From: Halobacteriales archaeon QS_6_71_20
Lineage (GTDB): Archaea; Halobacteriota; Halobacteria; Halobacteriales; Haloferacaceae
Reading direction: 5' to 3'
Length of the DNA: 64,000 nt
Assembly (NCBI GenBank): GCA_003020945.1
Contig: PXRU01000002.1
Location: forward strand, 1 to 64,000
The stretch's first letter is position 1. Each line of letters starts with the position of its first letter. The position numbers and the translations under genes are program-made. The notes beneath the pieces were generated by a model. The model saw only the letters and a list, made by a program, of their open reading frames with translations. It did not search any database and was not told the origin of the DNA. This document shows positions 1 through 8,611 of the stretch, one piece after another.

Positions 1-472
1 CGGCCGGACCGACCCGACGGCCGACCCGCTCGGCTACCGGACGCTCCTGGCGCTCGAACTCGCACGGCGGGCGGGGCTAGCGGTCGACGGCGTCCTCGAG
101 GGGTCGACCGTCCTGCCGGAGACACAGCTCGTCCGGGCGCTCCTCGAAGGGCCGCTCGACGCCGCGTTCGTCTACCGGAACATGGCCGAGAGCCACGACG
201 TCCCCCGGGTCGACCTCCCGGCGGCGACGGACGCGCTCGCGTCGGAGGGGGTGGACCGGCTCATGGTCGAGGGGGGCGGCGAGGTGATCTTCTCGCTGTT
301 CGAGGCGGGCCTCGTCGACGAGCTCAGCGTCTACGTCGGGTCGCTCGTGATCGGGGGGCGCGACGCCCCCACCCTCGCCGACGGCGAGGGGTTCGCTGAG
401 GGGTTCCCGGAGCCGGAACTGGTCGGCGTGGAGCGCGTCGACGACGGGGTCCTGCTCTCGTACGAGGTGTGA
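1..472 (+). pseudogene. Chimeric frame: WtpA/ModA-type oxyanion-binding protein fused to the C-terminal part of ArfC (RibD-like) reductase; 5' end outside window
   Basis: One frame is open from base 2 to the TGA at 470-472, but its two halves belong to different families. Up to about base 208 it reads like the second lobe of tungstate/molybdate-binding proteins (GYRTLLALELARR, then LPETQLVRALLEGPLDAAFVYRNMAESHD). From the VDLP codons at 209-220 onward it reads like the C-terminal 85 or so residues of the archaeal 2,5-diamino-6-ribosylamino-pyrimidinone 5-phosphate reductase of riboflavin/F420 synthesis (RLMVEGGGEVIFSLFEAG, then GSLVIGG). Both families have a VDLP-like string at the matching point, so an in-frame deletion at short homology, or a misjoin, would explain the fusion. 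Neither half would be functional. The family calls come from recalled motifs. Confidence 0.65.
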
Positions 473-690
473 GGGGCGCCGCACGCGAACGTTGAAATAC
501 GGGGACGGGACCACGCCGGCCGTGCGCTGAGAACCGCCGTCCGTCGGTCAGCGGGTGCGCGACTCGCCGACGGACGATCCCGCCACGAGTCGCCTGTTCG
601 CCATAGCCGTCCCCATCGTCGCGGTCGCGGTCGTGCGCGACGGCGACACTCGGGTGGAACGGTTAACACGCGCTCCCGCCAACTGCATGT

Positions 691-1026
691 ATGAGCAGTC
701 AGACCCCGGCCGCCGAGCCGATCCACGTCGAGAGCGAGGACCAGTTCGCCGACCTGACGGGCGAGGGGATCGTCCTCGTCGACTACCACGCCGACTGGTG
801 TGGCCCGTGCGAGATGCTCGAACCGACGATCGAGGAGGTCGCCGCGGAGGTCGAGGAGCTGACCGTCCTCAAGGTCGACGTCGACGAGTTCCAGGGGCTC
901 GCCGGCGAGGCCGGCGTCCGCGGTATCCCGGCGCTGCAGTTCTACGCGAACGGCCGGGAGGCCGAACGGCTCGTCGGCGTGCAGGAGAAGGAGGACATCC
1001 TGCGCGTGATCGAGCCGCTCCGGTAG
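691..1026 (+). CDS. Thioredoxin
   Basis: A 111-residue cytoplasmic dithiol-disulfide carrier. The active site WCGPC lies at residues 36-40 and the cis-proline loop RGIPAL at 78-82, both in the standard thioredoxin positions, and the length is normal. The first ATG of the frame is preceded about 24-31 bases upstream by a weak TATA-like GGTTAACA at 660-667, which suits a leaderless transcript. The gene stands alone between the chimeric arfC frame and the convergent phosphatase gene. The family is certain; which thioredoxin paralog this is cannot be told. Confidence 0.93.
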   Translation: MSSQTPAAEPIHVESEDQFADLTGEGIVLVDYHADWCGPCEMLEPTIEEVAAEVEELTVLKVDVDEFQGLAGEAGVRGIPALQFYANGREAERLVGVQEKEDILRVIEPLR

Positions 1027-1059
1027 CGACGACCGACCGCTCGCGGGCCGCGTCGAAGC

Positions 1060-1869
1060 CTACTCCGCCGGCTCGAACGCGTCGACGAGCGCGCCGTGTG
1101 CCTCGCCGTTCGAGGCGATCAACCCCGTCGAGCCCGGCGTCCAGCGGTCGCCGTGGACGTCGGTCGCCCGACCGCCGGCCTGCCGAACGAGGTGGACGCC
1201 GGCGACAGTGTCCCAGTCGTTGAGCCGGACCGTCGAGACGGTCGCCTCCAGCTCCCCGGTCGCCACGCCCGACAGCGCCGCCTGCGCGCAGCCGACCCGC
1301 CTGAGGTCGCCGAACTCCGAGCACACGGTGTCGACGACGCGCGCCAACTCCCGTCGGTCGGCCGCGGAGACGCCGAAGATCGGGTTGACGAGGAACGCCT
1401 CGGGCGAGGCGGCGTCGCTCGTCGTCGCCGGCTCCCCGTTGCGCCGCGTGCCGCCGTCGCCGGCGACGTACAGGTCGTCGGCGGCGGGCGCGTAGTTCGC
1501 CGCGGCGACCGGCTCGCCGTCGCGACACGCCGCCACGCTCGTCATCCAGACGCCGTCGCCGTGGACGTAGTTGTTCGTCCCGTCGATCGGGTCGACGACC
1601 CACGCGGCCCCCTCGTCGGGCACGCGCTTCAGCGCGTCGTCCTCCTCGCCGACCACGGCGTCGTCGGGGTACTCGTCGGCGACGTGGTCGAAGACGAGTT
1701 CCTGAACCGCCCGGTCGACCGCTGTGACGGCGTCCATCGGTCCGCCCGCTTTCGTCTCCACGAGCAGCTCCGACCGGAAGGAGTCAAGCGCCGCCCGTCC
1801 ACCCCGCTTGGCCGCGGCGACGCAGACGTGGAGCCGTCCGGAGCCGTCGGCCGCTTGCTCGTCGTCCAT
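1060..1869 (-). CDS. Inositol monophosphatase/FBPase-family sugar-phosphate phosphatase
   Basis: A 269-residue Mg-dependent phosphatase. The metal-binding signatures are GEEDD at 74-78, DPIDGTNNY at 93-101 and the C-terminal NDWDTVAG, so all three metal sites are present. In archaea such proteins hydrolyse inositol-1-phosphate, fructose-1,6-bisphosphate or NADP-related substrates; the exact substrate cannot be read from sequence. The ATG at 1869 (MDDEQAADG) was chosen because the sequence upstream lacks family character although the frame stays open. The gene is convergent with thioredoxin, with 33 bases between them. Confidence 0.88.
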   Translation of the reverse strand: MDDEQAADGSGRLHVCVAAAKRGGRAALDSFRSELLVETKAGGPMDAVTAVDRAVQELVFDHVADEYPDDAVVGEEDDALKRVPDEGAAWVVDPIDGTNNYVHGDGVWMTSVAACRDGEPVAAANYAPAADDLYVAGDGGTRRNGEPATTSDAASPEAFLVNPIFGVSAADRRELARVVDTVCSEFGDLRRVGCAQAALSGVATGELEATVSTVRLNDWDTVAGVHLVRQAGGRATDVHGDRWTPGSTGLIASNGEAHGALVDAFEPAE

Positions 1870-1916
1870 GCCGGCGGGTCGGCCCACCCCCACTAACCTC
1901 GGTCGGTTCGGACCGC

Positions 1917-2093
1917 CTACTCGACGCGACCCAGGGTCGCTCGCTGCGTCGGCCGGTCGACGCGCCCGAAGACGACGTCGTGATCCGTCGACGCGGCGTG
2001 GCCGTCGGCCGCATGGGCGGCTCCGTCCTCGGTGTGGCGCAGCGATTCGGTCGGGCAGTCGCGACAGACGACGTGGTACAGCGGGCGTTTCAT
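1917..2093 (-). CDS. Small haloarchaeal zinc-finger-like protein
   Basis: A 58-codon frame starting MKRPLYHVVCRDCPTESL and ending at TAG 1917-1919. It has a CxxC pair at residues 10 and 13 and several histidines (20, 28, 32, 38), followed by TDHDVVFGRV, the layout of small haloarchaeal treble-clef or zinc-binding proteins. It lies 47 bases upstream of the phosphatase gene on the same strand and could be cotranscribed. It is acidic and shows haloarchaeal codon use. No function can be assigned. The antisense strand has no competing family. Confidence 0.6.
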   Translation of the reverse strand: MKRPLYHVVCRDCPTESLRHTEDGAAHAADGHAASTDHDVVFGRVDRPTQRATLGRVE

Positions 2094-2195
2094 CACGGCT
2101 CGAAGTCAGAGGGAGCGTACGCATTAGTATCGACCGGATAATGTCCGTTATGCCGTCACGAACCGTCCGAGCCGACGGGATGCGGTCGATCTGCG

Positions 2196-3422
2196 CTACG
2201 CCGACTCCGCCGACTCCGCCCCCGGCTCGGGGTCGACCTCGGCGGCCCGCGAGCGGGCGCGCTCGACGACCGCCGGCGGCGCCTGGAACTCCAGTTCCAC
2301 CTGGCGGGCGTCGTACTCCTCGCGCTCGACGTGGCCGTTGTCGTGGACCCAGGAGACGAGGCTCATCGCGTCGTCCGACAGCGGGAGCAGGAGCCGCTCG
2401 CGCTTCCAGTCGGGCAGCTCCGCCTCGACGCGCTCGCACAGCTCGTCGATGCGCTCGCCGGTGAGGCCCGACACCGTAACGGGGGTGGGCGCAAGCGCCG
2501 ACAGCGCCTCCCGCTTCCGGCGGAGCTCGTCGTCGCCCAGGCGGTCGACCTTGTTGAACACCGTGACGATCGGCGCCTCGTTCCGCTCGTACAGCGTGTC
2601 GTGGGAGGTGACGAGCTTCTTGCGCATCTCCTCGACCGACTCGCTGGCGTCGACGACCAGCAGGACGAGGTCCGCGTGGTAGACGGAGTTCAGCGTCGAC
2701 TTGAACGACTCCACGAGCCAGTGCGGGAGGTCGGAAATGAAGCCGACGGTGTCGGTGAGCAACACGTCCCGCTTGCCCGTGTTCGCGCGCCGGGTCGTCG
2801 TTCCCAGCGTCGTGAACAGCTGGTTCCGCGACTCGGCGGTCGAGTCGACGTCCGGGTGTCGGTCGGCGTTCTCGTCGACGTCGAGGTCGTCCGCGAGCCG
2901 GCGCAGCAGCGTCGACTTCCCGGCGTTCGTGTAGCCGGCCAGCGCGACGAGGTCGAAGCCGGACTCGCGGCGCTGCTCGCGTCGCTTCTCCTCCGTCTCG
3001 GCGATGGCATCGAGCTCGTCGCCGATCCGGCTGATCTGTGCCTTGATGTCCCGCTCGCGGGACTCGTCGTACTCGCCCAGTCCCATGAAGCCGGGGCGCT
3101 CGTCGCGCTTGGCGAGGCTCGCCTTCACCTCCGCGCGCGGCAGCTCGTACCGCAGTTCGGCGAGCTCCACCTGCAGCTGTGCCTTGCGGGTCCGCGCGCG
3201 CTGTCCGAAGATGTCGAGGATGAGCGTGAAGCGGTCGATGACCTCCGCCCCCTCGGGGAGCTTCGCCCCGATGTTGAACGTCTGGTAGGGGCCGACCTCG
3301 TTGTCGACGATCGCGACGTCCGCGTCCTCCCGCTCGATGAGGCGGGCGAGCTCGTCGACCTTCCCCTCGCCGAAGTGGTAGGCGGGGTCCTCCTCGCGCG
3401 TCTGGGCCAGCGAGGCCGTCAC
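2196..3422 (-). CDS. hflX: GTPase HflX (ribosome-associated), true start unresolved
   Basis: A ribosome-binding GTPase. The N-terminal HflX domain ends at GFMGLGEYDESRERDI. The G domain has the P-loop GYTNAGKSTLLRRL, the G3 DTVGFISDLP and the G4 NKVD. The coordinates start at the only in-frame GTG (3422), but homology clearly continues upstream: 32 more codons to 3518 read GEEPTAVVAKRVDRGRADLA, the typical HflX beginning. That frame is open to a TGA at 3600-3602 yet contains no ATG, GTG or TTG. Either a rare start is used or an indel lies just upstream. A second HflX paralog is at 47140-48444. Confidence 0.88.
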   Translation of the reverse strand: MTASLAQTREEDPAYHFGEGKVDELARLIEREDADVAIVDNEVGPYQTFNIGAKLPEGAEVIDRFTLILDIFGQRARTRKAQLQVELAELRYELPRAEVKASLAKRDERPGFMGLGEYDESRERDIKAQISRIGDELDAIAETEEKRREQRRESGFDLVALAGYTNAGKSTLLRRLADDLDVDENADRHPDVDSTAESRNQLFTTLGTTTRRANTGKRDVLLTDTVGFISDLPHWLVESFKSTLNSVYHADLVLLVVDASESVEEMRKKLVTSHDTLYERNEAPIVTVFNKVDRLGDDELRRKREALSALAPTPVTVSGLTGERIDELCERVEAELPDWKRERLLLPLSDDAMSLVSWVHDNGHVEREEYDARQVELEFQAPPAVVERARSRAAEVDPEPGAESAESA

Positions 3423-3701
3423 CTCGTAGCCGGCGGCGCGGGCGAGCTCGGTGACCTCAGCGAGGTCCGCGCGGCCGCGGTCGACGCGTTTCGCGACGAC
3501 CGCGGTCGGCTCCTCGCCGGTTCGGCGGTCAGGGATGGGTACTCCCCACCCCGTATCGTGGCTCGGTCTCCATGTCCGCGCGTACGTCAGCGGACGACTT
3601 CAATTCCGCGCCGCGGGCGCGCGACCCGAACGACGTCGTGACGACAGCGTGAACGTATCGGCTCCACAAACGACTTAACGGCCGACCGCCCACCTCCGGG
3701 T

Positions 3702-4043
3702 ATGCCAGGGATCGAAGCGCTCGCACAGTTGGGGATCGACCCCCAGAAGCTCGGCCTCGAGTTGGGGACCGGGGCCGTCATCGGCGGGGTGATCGGGTTC
3801 GCCGCCAAGAAGGTCGCGAAGCTCATCGCGGTGATCATCGGGATCGAGCTCGCGCTGTTCAAATTCCTCGAGTCCCGGGAGATCCTCGCGGTCAACTGGG
3901 AGCGGATCGGGGGGTCGTTCATGTCGGCCGGCGAGGTCGCGACTGCGGAGACGCCGCCGACGTGGGTACAGACGATCCTCTCGACGCTGTCGGTGTCGGC
4001 GGGGTTCACCGGCGGCTTCTTCCTCGGGTTCAAGCGGGGGTAG
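3702..4043 (+). CDS. FUN14-family small membrane protein
   Basis: A 113-residue protein with glycine-rich hydrophobic segments at about residues 20-35 (GTGAVIGGVIGFAAKKVAK), 38-54 and 93-110 (GFTGGFFLGFKRG), the hallmark arrangement of the FUN14 family. In eukaryotes FUN14 proteins act in mitochondrial quality control; in haloarchaea the role is unknown. The start is the first ATG. It is convergent with the SBDS gene (36 bases between stops) and divergent from hflX. Confidence 0.75.
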   Translation: MPGIEALAQLGIDPQKLGLELGTGAVIGGVIGFAAKKVAKLIAVIIGIELALFKFLESREILAVNWERIGGSFMSAGEVATAETPPTWVQTILSTLSVSAGFTGGFFLGFKRG

Positions 4044-4079
4044 TTCCGGCGGCGCCGCCCGCACGAGGCGTCCGCGACG

Positions 4080-4805
4080 CTATCGCCGGCTGATCTCGTC
4101 TTCCTCCTTCACGACTCGCGTCTCGCCCTCGCCGCTTGACACCTCGTTCACGAGGTCGTAGAAGTCGTTCTGCAGCCCCGCGGGGAACGTGACGACACCC
4201 ACCCAGGAGCCGTCGCTTTGCCACTCCTCGCGTTCCAGATCGCCGAACTGCCGGACCTTCGCCTGGCCGGAGCCGGCGTAGTCGGCCGGGAGCTGAACCG
4301 CGACCGTCACCTCGTCGAAGCGGATCGGGATGACGGGCCGCAGCGCCTCCAGCGCGTCGTCGATCTGGTTCTCCACCGGCTCCATCGGCTCGACAGTGAA
4401 CCCCGCCTCCTCCAGCGCCCGCTCGATCCGCTCGGGCGGGTGGGGGGCGTCGTCCATCTGCGGGTTCACCGCGTTGCGCGTGATCCGGTTGACCAGCTGT
4501 TTGTGCTTCTGCTCCAACATTTCCTTGCGCTGCTCGGCGGTGATCTGGATCTCCCCGCGTTCGACGACCTCCGGGATGATATCCAGTGGGTCTGTCGTGC
4601 CGAACACCTCCTCGACGTCCTCCTCGGGCGGCCGGTCGCCGCGGGAGGCGTTCTCGAACACGTCCTCCGCGGCGATCACGTCCTCGAGGTCGCCGTCGAA
4701 CTCGCCGCGCTTGATCCCCAGGGCCGCGTCCGGGTCGATGAGCACTTCGAACCGCGTGCCGTGGGACTCCAGCCGCGCCGTGACGGCCTCGTCGAGCGAT
4801 ATCAT
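4080..4805 (-). CDS. Ribosome assembly factor SBDS/Sdo1
   Basis: A 241-residue archaeal SBDS protein, which in archaea and eukaryotes helps mature the large ribosomal subunit. The N-terminal FYSH domain is recognisable from MISLDEAVTARLESHGTRFE and GDLEDVIAAEDVFENASRGD. The middle helical domain holds GEIQITAEQRKEM and the segment ending NAVNPQMDDAPHPPERIE. The C-terminal ferredoxin-like domain is RPVIPIRFDEVTVAVQLPAD. The length matches archaeal SBDS. ATG 4805 is the only plausible start. Archaeal SBDS often neighbours exosome and proteasome genes; here it does not. Confidence 0.93.
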   Translation of the reverse strand: MISLDEAVTARLESHGTRFEVLIDPDAALGIKRGEFDGDLEDVIAAEDVFENASRGDRPPEEDVEEVFGTTDPLDIIPEVVERGEIQITAEQRKEMLEQKHKQLVNRITRNAVNPQMDDAPHPPERIERALEEAGFTVEPMEPVENQIDDALEALRPVIPIRFDEVTVAVQLPADYAGSGQAKVRQFGDLEREEWQSDGSWVGVVTFPAGLQNDFYDLVNEVSSGEGETRVVKEEDEISRR

Positions 4806-4872
4806 GGACGATGATTCCGGGCGCGTAACTAAAAGGTACCCGGCGGACGCGACCGGGGTCCGCCCGCGGCGG

Positions 4873-6011
4873 TTACCGATCGAGACGGACGACAGCCACC
4901 GTCCCGTCACGCCGAACACCCACGAACAGCTGGTCCGACCCGCCGACCGGCGGCGTGTGGACGGCGTCCCCGACCGGGCGGCGCCACTCGACGGCACCGT
5001 CCTCCCGGTCGAGTCCGACGAGCGTCCCCGCCTCCATCCCGACGACGACCGATCCGAGCCCCGTGCCCGGCGCCGCGGCCGGCGCGTCCAGCGGCGTCCG
5101 CCACCGTTCCGCCCCGGTCGCGAGATCGTACGCGATGACGCCGCCGGGCTCGTCCCAGGAGTCGACCTTCGGGGTGTCGCCCTCGACGGAGACGACGGCG
5201 ACTCCGTTGGCGACCGTGACGCCCGTCGCGAAGTCGGGGAGTACCCGTCGCCACCGGCGTTCGCCGGTCGCGGCGTCGAAGCCGGCGACGGCACCGGACG
5301 CGGCGACGACGGTCGACACGTCGGCCGCGAGCGAGGGCCGGCCCGGCCCGTGTGTGTCCCAGTCGTCGTCGATGCTCCACAGAACGTCCCCGATCGCGTC
5401 GATTCCGGCGAGCGGCCCGTCGAAGTGAGCGGCGACGATTCCCTCCCCCGTCGCCACCGCGTCGAAGGCGGCATAGTTTCCGCCGGCTGTCGGCCACTCG
5501 TCCGGCGTGACCGCCCACCGACGGCGACCGGTCGCCGCGTCGACGGCGAGGACGCCCGCGTTCGCACGGTTGTACCCGCCCACGACGCGTCCGTCGATGG
5601 CCGCGTGCGGTCTGAATCCTCGGTCGTCGTCGTCGACGGTCCACGCCGCGGTCCCGTCGGGTCGGTACGCGGCACGGCGCTCGTCGGCGACGACCGCGAC
5701 GGCGCCGTCCACGACCGGACCCGACGTCGCGTGATCGAAGCGTCCGGCGGTCCACACCCGGTCGCCGTCGGCGATGTCGATCGCGACGAGGTTGTGCTCG
5801 CCCATCGCGAGGACCCGTCCCTCGTGGCGTACGAGCGGCGGTCCGAGGTGCGACCCCTATGGGTCCGCCCGCCATCGACGGTCGGCGCGCGAACCCCGGC
5901 GACGGACCTCGCACACCCGGCCGTCGCGACGCTCGCCCCGATCGTCGCCCCCGCGAGCGCGAGGTACCGGCGTCTGGTCGTCGGTGCGTCCGAGAACTGG
6001 TCGGAGGGCAT
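4873..6011 (-). pseudogene. PQQ-like beta-propeller lipoprotein, broken by a frameshift after the signal region
   Basis: ATG 6011 begins a twin-arginine lipoprotein signal (TTRRRYLALAGATIGASVATAG followed by Cys), so the product would be exported and anchored by lipid. After about 48 residues the frame loses family resemblance. The propeller resumes in another frame, with a TAG (around 5862-5864) just before GPPLVRHEGRVLAMGEHNLVAIDIADGD. From ATG 5805 there are 310 residues of repeated PQQ blades such as AVDAATGRRRWAV, FDAATGERRWRR and YDLATGAERWRT. The break near 5840-5875 looks like a small deletion rather than one base, since some N-terminal blade sequence is missing. Whether the 310-residue part is translated alone is unknown. 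Confidence 0.7.
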
Positions 6012-6013
6012 CG

Positions 6014-6038
6014 TTTCACGACGGACTCCGTCGTGAAA
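6014..6038. promoter_or_regulatory. Perfect 12-bp inverted repeat next to the start of the PQQ gene
   Basis: TTTCACGACGGA at 6014-6025 and its exact complement TCCGTCGTGAAA at 6027-6038 are separated by one base. The repeat ends two bases upstream of the minus-strand ATG at 6011. It could be an operator for a dimeric regulator or a hairpin over the ribosome-binding region. Its role is inferred only from position and symmetry. Confidence 0.5.
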
Positions 6039-6061
6039 TAGGTCTTGTCCCCTCGCCGGGC

Positions 6062-6518
6062 GCCTAAAACAGCGAGAGAGTCCCGCCGTTTACGGCGTTG
6101 ACGAGACGCGAAGCGTCTCGTTCGCACATCGGAACGCGAAGCGTTCCGGGGACAGGCGTGAATCGCGTGCGCTCCGGTGGGGTTATTACGCGTGGGGCCG
6201 CATCGCACACCGACCGAGGCGGCACGCCCGCCCCCATGTCGGGACAATCAGACAATCTCGGGATTCCGTCGCTGGCCCGAGGCAGGTATCCCCTGCTGCC
6301 GGCAGACGACGGATACCGACGCAAAACAACAAGGTACCTCCGAATCCCGAACGGGATAGGAGTAACGGGGGCGTGGCACTCCCAGCACGTCGTCGGTGTG
6401 CAAACGTAAGTTCCCGACTCGGCGCACTGCGGTGCGGGCGTGGGAAGCCTCGCCGTCGTCGGGCGTAGCCCGACTGCAAGAGGCGCGTTGCGCCTCTCTG
6501 TTTACGGCGAGGAGGATG
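6062..6518. other. Hairpin-rich noncoding region, possible remnant of an IS200/IS605-type element or a structured RNA
   Basis: No frame on either strand looks coding. The stretch is packed with short perfect hairpins: GAGACGCGAAGCGTCTC (6103-6119), GGAACGCGAAGCGTTCC (6131-6147), GTCGGGC-GTA-GCCCGAC near 6458-6474 and AGAGGCGC-GTT-GCGCCTCT near 6479-6497. It also has long-range pairs around 6258-6322 (CTCGGG/CCCGAG, CCGTCG/CGACGG, GGTATCC/GGATACC). The string GTTTACGGCG occurs at both borders (about 6089 and 6500). The right border runs into the moaC stop codon as GAGGATGTCAC, resembling ends I associate with haloarchaeal TnpB elements. No transposase remains. The assignment is a hypothesis. 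Confidence 0.35.
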
Positions 6519-7001
6519 TCACTCCAGCACGGTCTTGTCCTTCGTCACGACCTCGACATCGGCGATCCGGGTGTCGGGGTAGCCGCCGGTGGCGTCCTTT
6601 TCGGCCGCCTTCACCATGTCCCACACGGTGTTGAGCCCGGTCGTCACGCCCTCCAGTGCTTCCATCTCACAGCCCGTCTTCCCGGTCGTCCCCACCGCCA
6701 CCTCCAACTCGATGCGGTCGTCGCGGACCGCGAACTCCGTGTCGACGTTCGTGATCGGGATCTGGTGACACATCGGGATCGTCTCCCAGGTGTGTTTCAC
6801 GGCCTGCACCGCGGCGACCCGGGCGGTCGCGAGCACGTCCCCCTTCGCGACCTCGTTACCGCGGACCGCATCTACGGTCGACTCGGCGAGGTAGATCGTG
6901 CCGCGCGCAACCGCGCGCCGCGCGGAGTCGGGCTTGTCGCCCACGTTCACCATCTGTACGTCGCCGGCGTCGTCGGTGTGGGTCAGGTCGTCGTCGCTCA
7001 T
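6519..7001 (-). CDS. moaC: Cyclic pyranopterin monophosphate synthase MoaC
   Basis: 160 residues, normal for MoaC, the second step of molybdopterin synthesis, which converts the MoaA product to cyclic pyranopterin monophosphate. The catalytic-site strings are present: MCHQIPITNV, TGKTGCEMEALEGVTTGLNTVWDM and AEKDATGGYP. It starts at ATG 7001, one base after the end of nnr on the same strand, so the two genes form an operon. Its stop codon abuts the hairpin-rich region. Confidence 0.96.
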   Translation of the reverse strand: MSDDDLTHTDDAGDVQMVNVGDKPDSARRAVARGTIYLAESTVDAVRGNEVAKGDVLATARVAAVQAVKHTWETIPMCHQIPITNVDTEFAVRDDRIELEVAVGTTGKTGCEMEALEGVTTGLNTVWDMVKAAEKDATGGYPDTRIADVEVVTKDKTVLE

Positions 7002-7002
7002 G

Positions 7003-8448
7003 TCACTCCCCTTCGTCGCTGAGGGCTTGTGGGATCCGGTCCGGGAGGTCCGAGGCGAGGAGGCCGCCGCCGGACGCCTCGGCGGCGGCGTCGCCCGCGC
7101 GACCGTTCGCGTACGCCGCCAGCGCGGCCGCCTGCAGGGGGTCGTCCACCCGCGCGAACAGCGCCCCCGCCGCGCCCGCGAGCACGTCGCCCGTCCCACC
7201 GACGGTCATCCCCGGGTTGCCCGTGCGACCCACGCGGACCGTCTCGCCGTCCGACATCACGTCGTGGGTCCCCTTCACGAGCAGCGTGTGACCGAGCTCG
7301 GCGGCGAACTCCCGGACGAGGGCGACGCGCTCGCGCGGGTCGTCGGCCGTCTCCCCGCCCATCCTCCGGAGTTCGCCCCGGTGGGGGGTACAGACCAGAT
7401 CGGCGTCGGTGTCGGCGTCGGGGACGACCCGCAGCGCGTCGGCGTCGATCACCGCCCGGCCGCCGTGGGCGGCGAGGAACCGCTCGACCGCCTCCAGCGT
7501 CGCGTCCGCGCTCCCGAGTCCGGGGCCGACCACCGCGACGTCGTGGTCGGCCGCCAGTTCCGCCACCTGCTCGACGTGCGCCGGCACGAGGTGCTCGCCC
7601 GGGAACGGGCGGACGATGAGGTCCGGCCCGTACCCCTGGATCTCGCGGGCGACCCCCTCGGGGCAGGCCACGCGGACGAGGTCGGCGCCGGCCCGCAGCG
7701 CCGCCTCCGCGGCCAGCGCGGGCGCGCCGGTGTAGGGGCCGCCCCCCACGACGAGCACCTCCCCGTGGTCCCCCTTATGCGAGTCGGCGTCGCGCCCCAG
7801 CGCCAGCAGGTCGCCCGGGCCGACGACCGTCTCGGCGGCCTCCGGGATCCCGATGTCCGCGACGGTCACCTCGGCGTCGACCGCCGCGAGCCCGGGTTTC
7901 TCGTCGTGGAACGTCACGACCGCGTCGGCCTCGACCGCGACGCCGGCCGCCTCGCCCGTGTCGGCGTCGACGCCGGAGGGGACGTCCACCGAGAGGACGG
8001 GGGCGTCGGCGTCGGCGAGCGCCCGGGCGACGGTCGCCTCCGGCTCCCGGAGCGCCCCGGAGACGCCGGTCCCCAGCATCGCGTCGACGACCAGATCCGG
8101 CTCCGGTTCCCCGAGGTCGAACGCCCGGGAGTCTGTCACCGTCTCCGCGGGGAGGTCGCTCTCGACGAGCGCGTCCCAGTTCTCGCGGGCGATCTCGGTC
8201 CCGATGCTCTCGGGTCGGCCGAGCAGGAGCGTCTCCGCGTCGAACTCGTCGAGGAACCGCGCGGCCACCATCGCGTCGCCGCCGTTGTTCCCGCGGCCAC
8301 AGACGAGCAGCACCCGGTCGCCGGGGTCGGCCCGCTCGCGCACCGCGCGGGCGACGGCGTTGCCCGACGACTCCATCAACTGCTTGCGGGGGACGCCGAG
8401 CGCCGCGGCGTTGCGGTCGACCATCGCCATCCGCTCGGAGGTGATCAT
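7003..8448 (-). CDS. nnr: Bifunctional NAD(P)H-hydrate repair enzyme (epimerase plus ADP-dependent dehydratase)
   Basis: 481 residues with the usual two domains. The N-terminal YjeF-type epimerase domain (about 1-210) has LLVCGRGNNGGDAMVAARFL and the LSVDVPSGVDADTGE loop. The C-terminal ribokinase-fold dehydratase (about 220-475) has HKGDHGEVLVVGGGPYTGAP, VVGPGLGS, CTPHRGELRRM and the TVGGTGDVLAGAAGALFA signature. Together they repair hydrated NADH and NADPH. ATG 8448 gives MITSERMAMVDRNAAALGVP, a standard beginning. It is upstream of moaC in one operon. Confidence 0.95.
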   Translation of the reverse strand: MITSERMAMVDRNAAALGVPRKQLMESSGNAVARAVRERADPGDRVLLVCGRGNNGGDAMVAARFLDEFDAETLLLGRPESIGTEIARENWDALVESDLPAETVTDSRAFDLGEPEPDLVVDAMLGTGVSGALREPEATVARALADADAPVLSVDVPSGVDADTGEAAGVAVEADAVVTFHDEKPGLAAVDAEVTVADIGIPEAAETVVGPGDLLALGRDADSHKGDHGEVLVVGGGPYTGAPALAAEAALRAGADLVRVACPEGVAREIQGYGPDLIVRPFPGEHLVPAHVEQVAELAADHDVAVVGPGLGSADATLEAVERFLAAHGGRAVIDADALRVVPDADTDADLVCTPHRGELRRMGGETADDPRERVALVREFAAELGHTLLVKGTHDVMSDGETVRVGRTGNPGMTVGGTGDVLAGAAGALFARVDDPLQAAALAAYANGRAGDAAAEASGGGLLASDLPDRIPQALSDEGE

Positions 8449-8611
8449 CGCTAACGTGGTTCGTCGCCGTCGCGGTAAAACGCGGCGGTGCCCCGCGGGC
8501 CGGGGCGCGCTGTCGGCGCTGCGTCGGCTCCTCGCACGGCCGACCGAGCGCCCGACCGCACCCGAAACTGCTATCCCGCGTTCTCCCCCACACCGACCCG
8601 AACAGTTCACC

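Noticed and set aside
4330..6036. A 568-codon plus-strand frame antisense to SBDS and the PQQ gene
   Set aside because: Antisense frames stay open because of the high GC and codon bias; it has an Arg/Ser-rich random composition and no family motifs.
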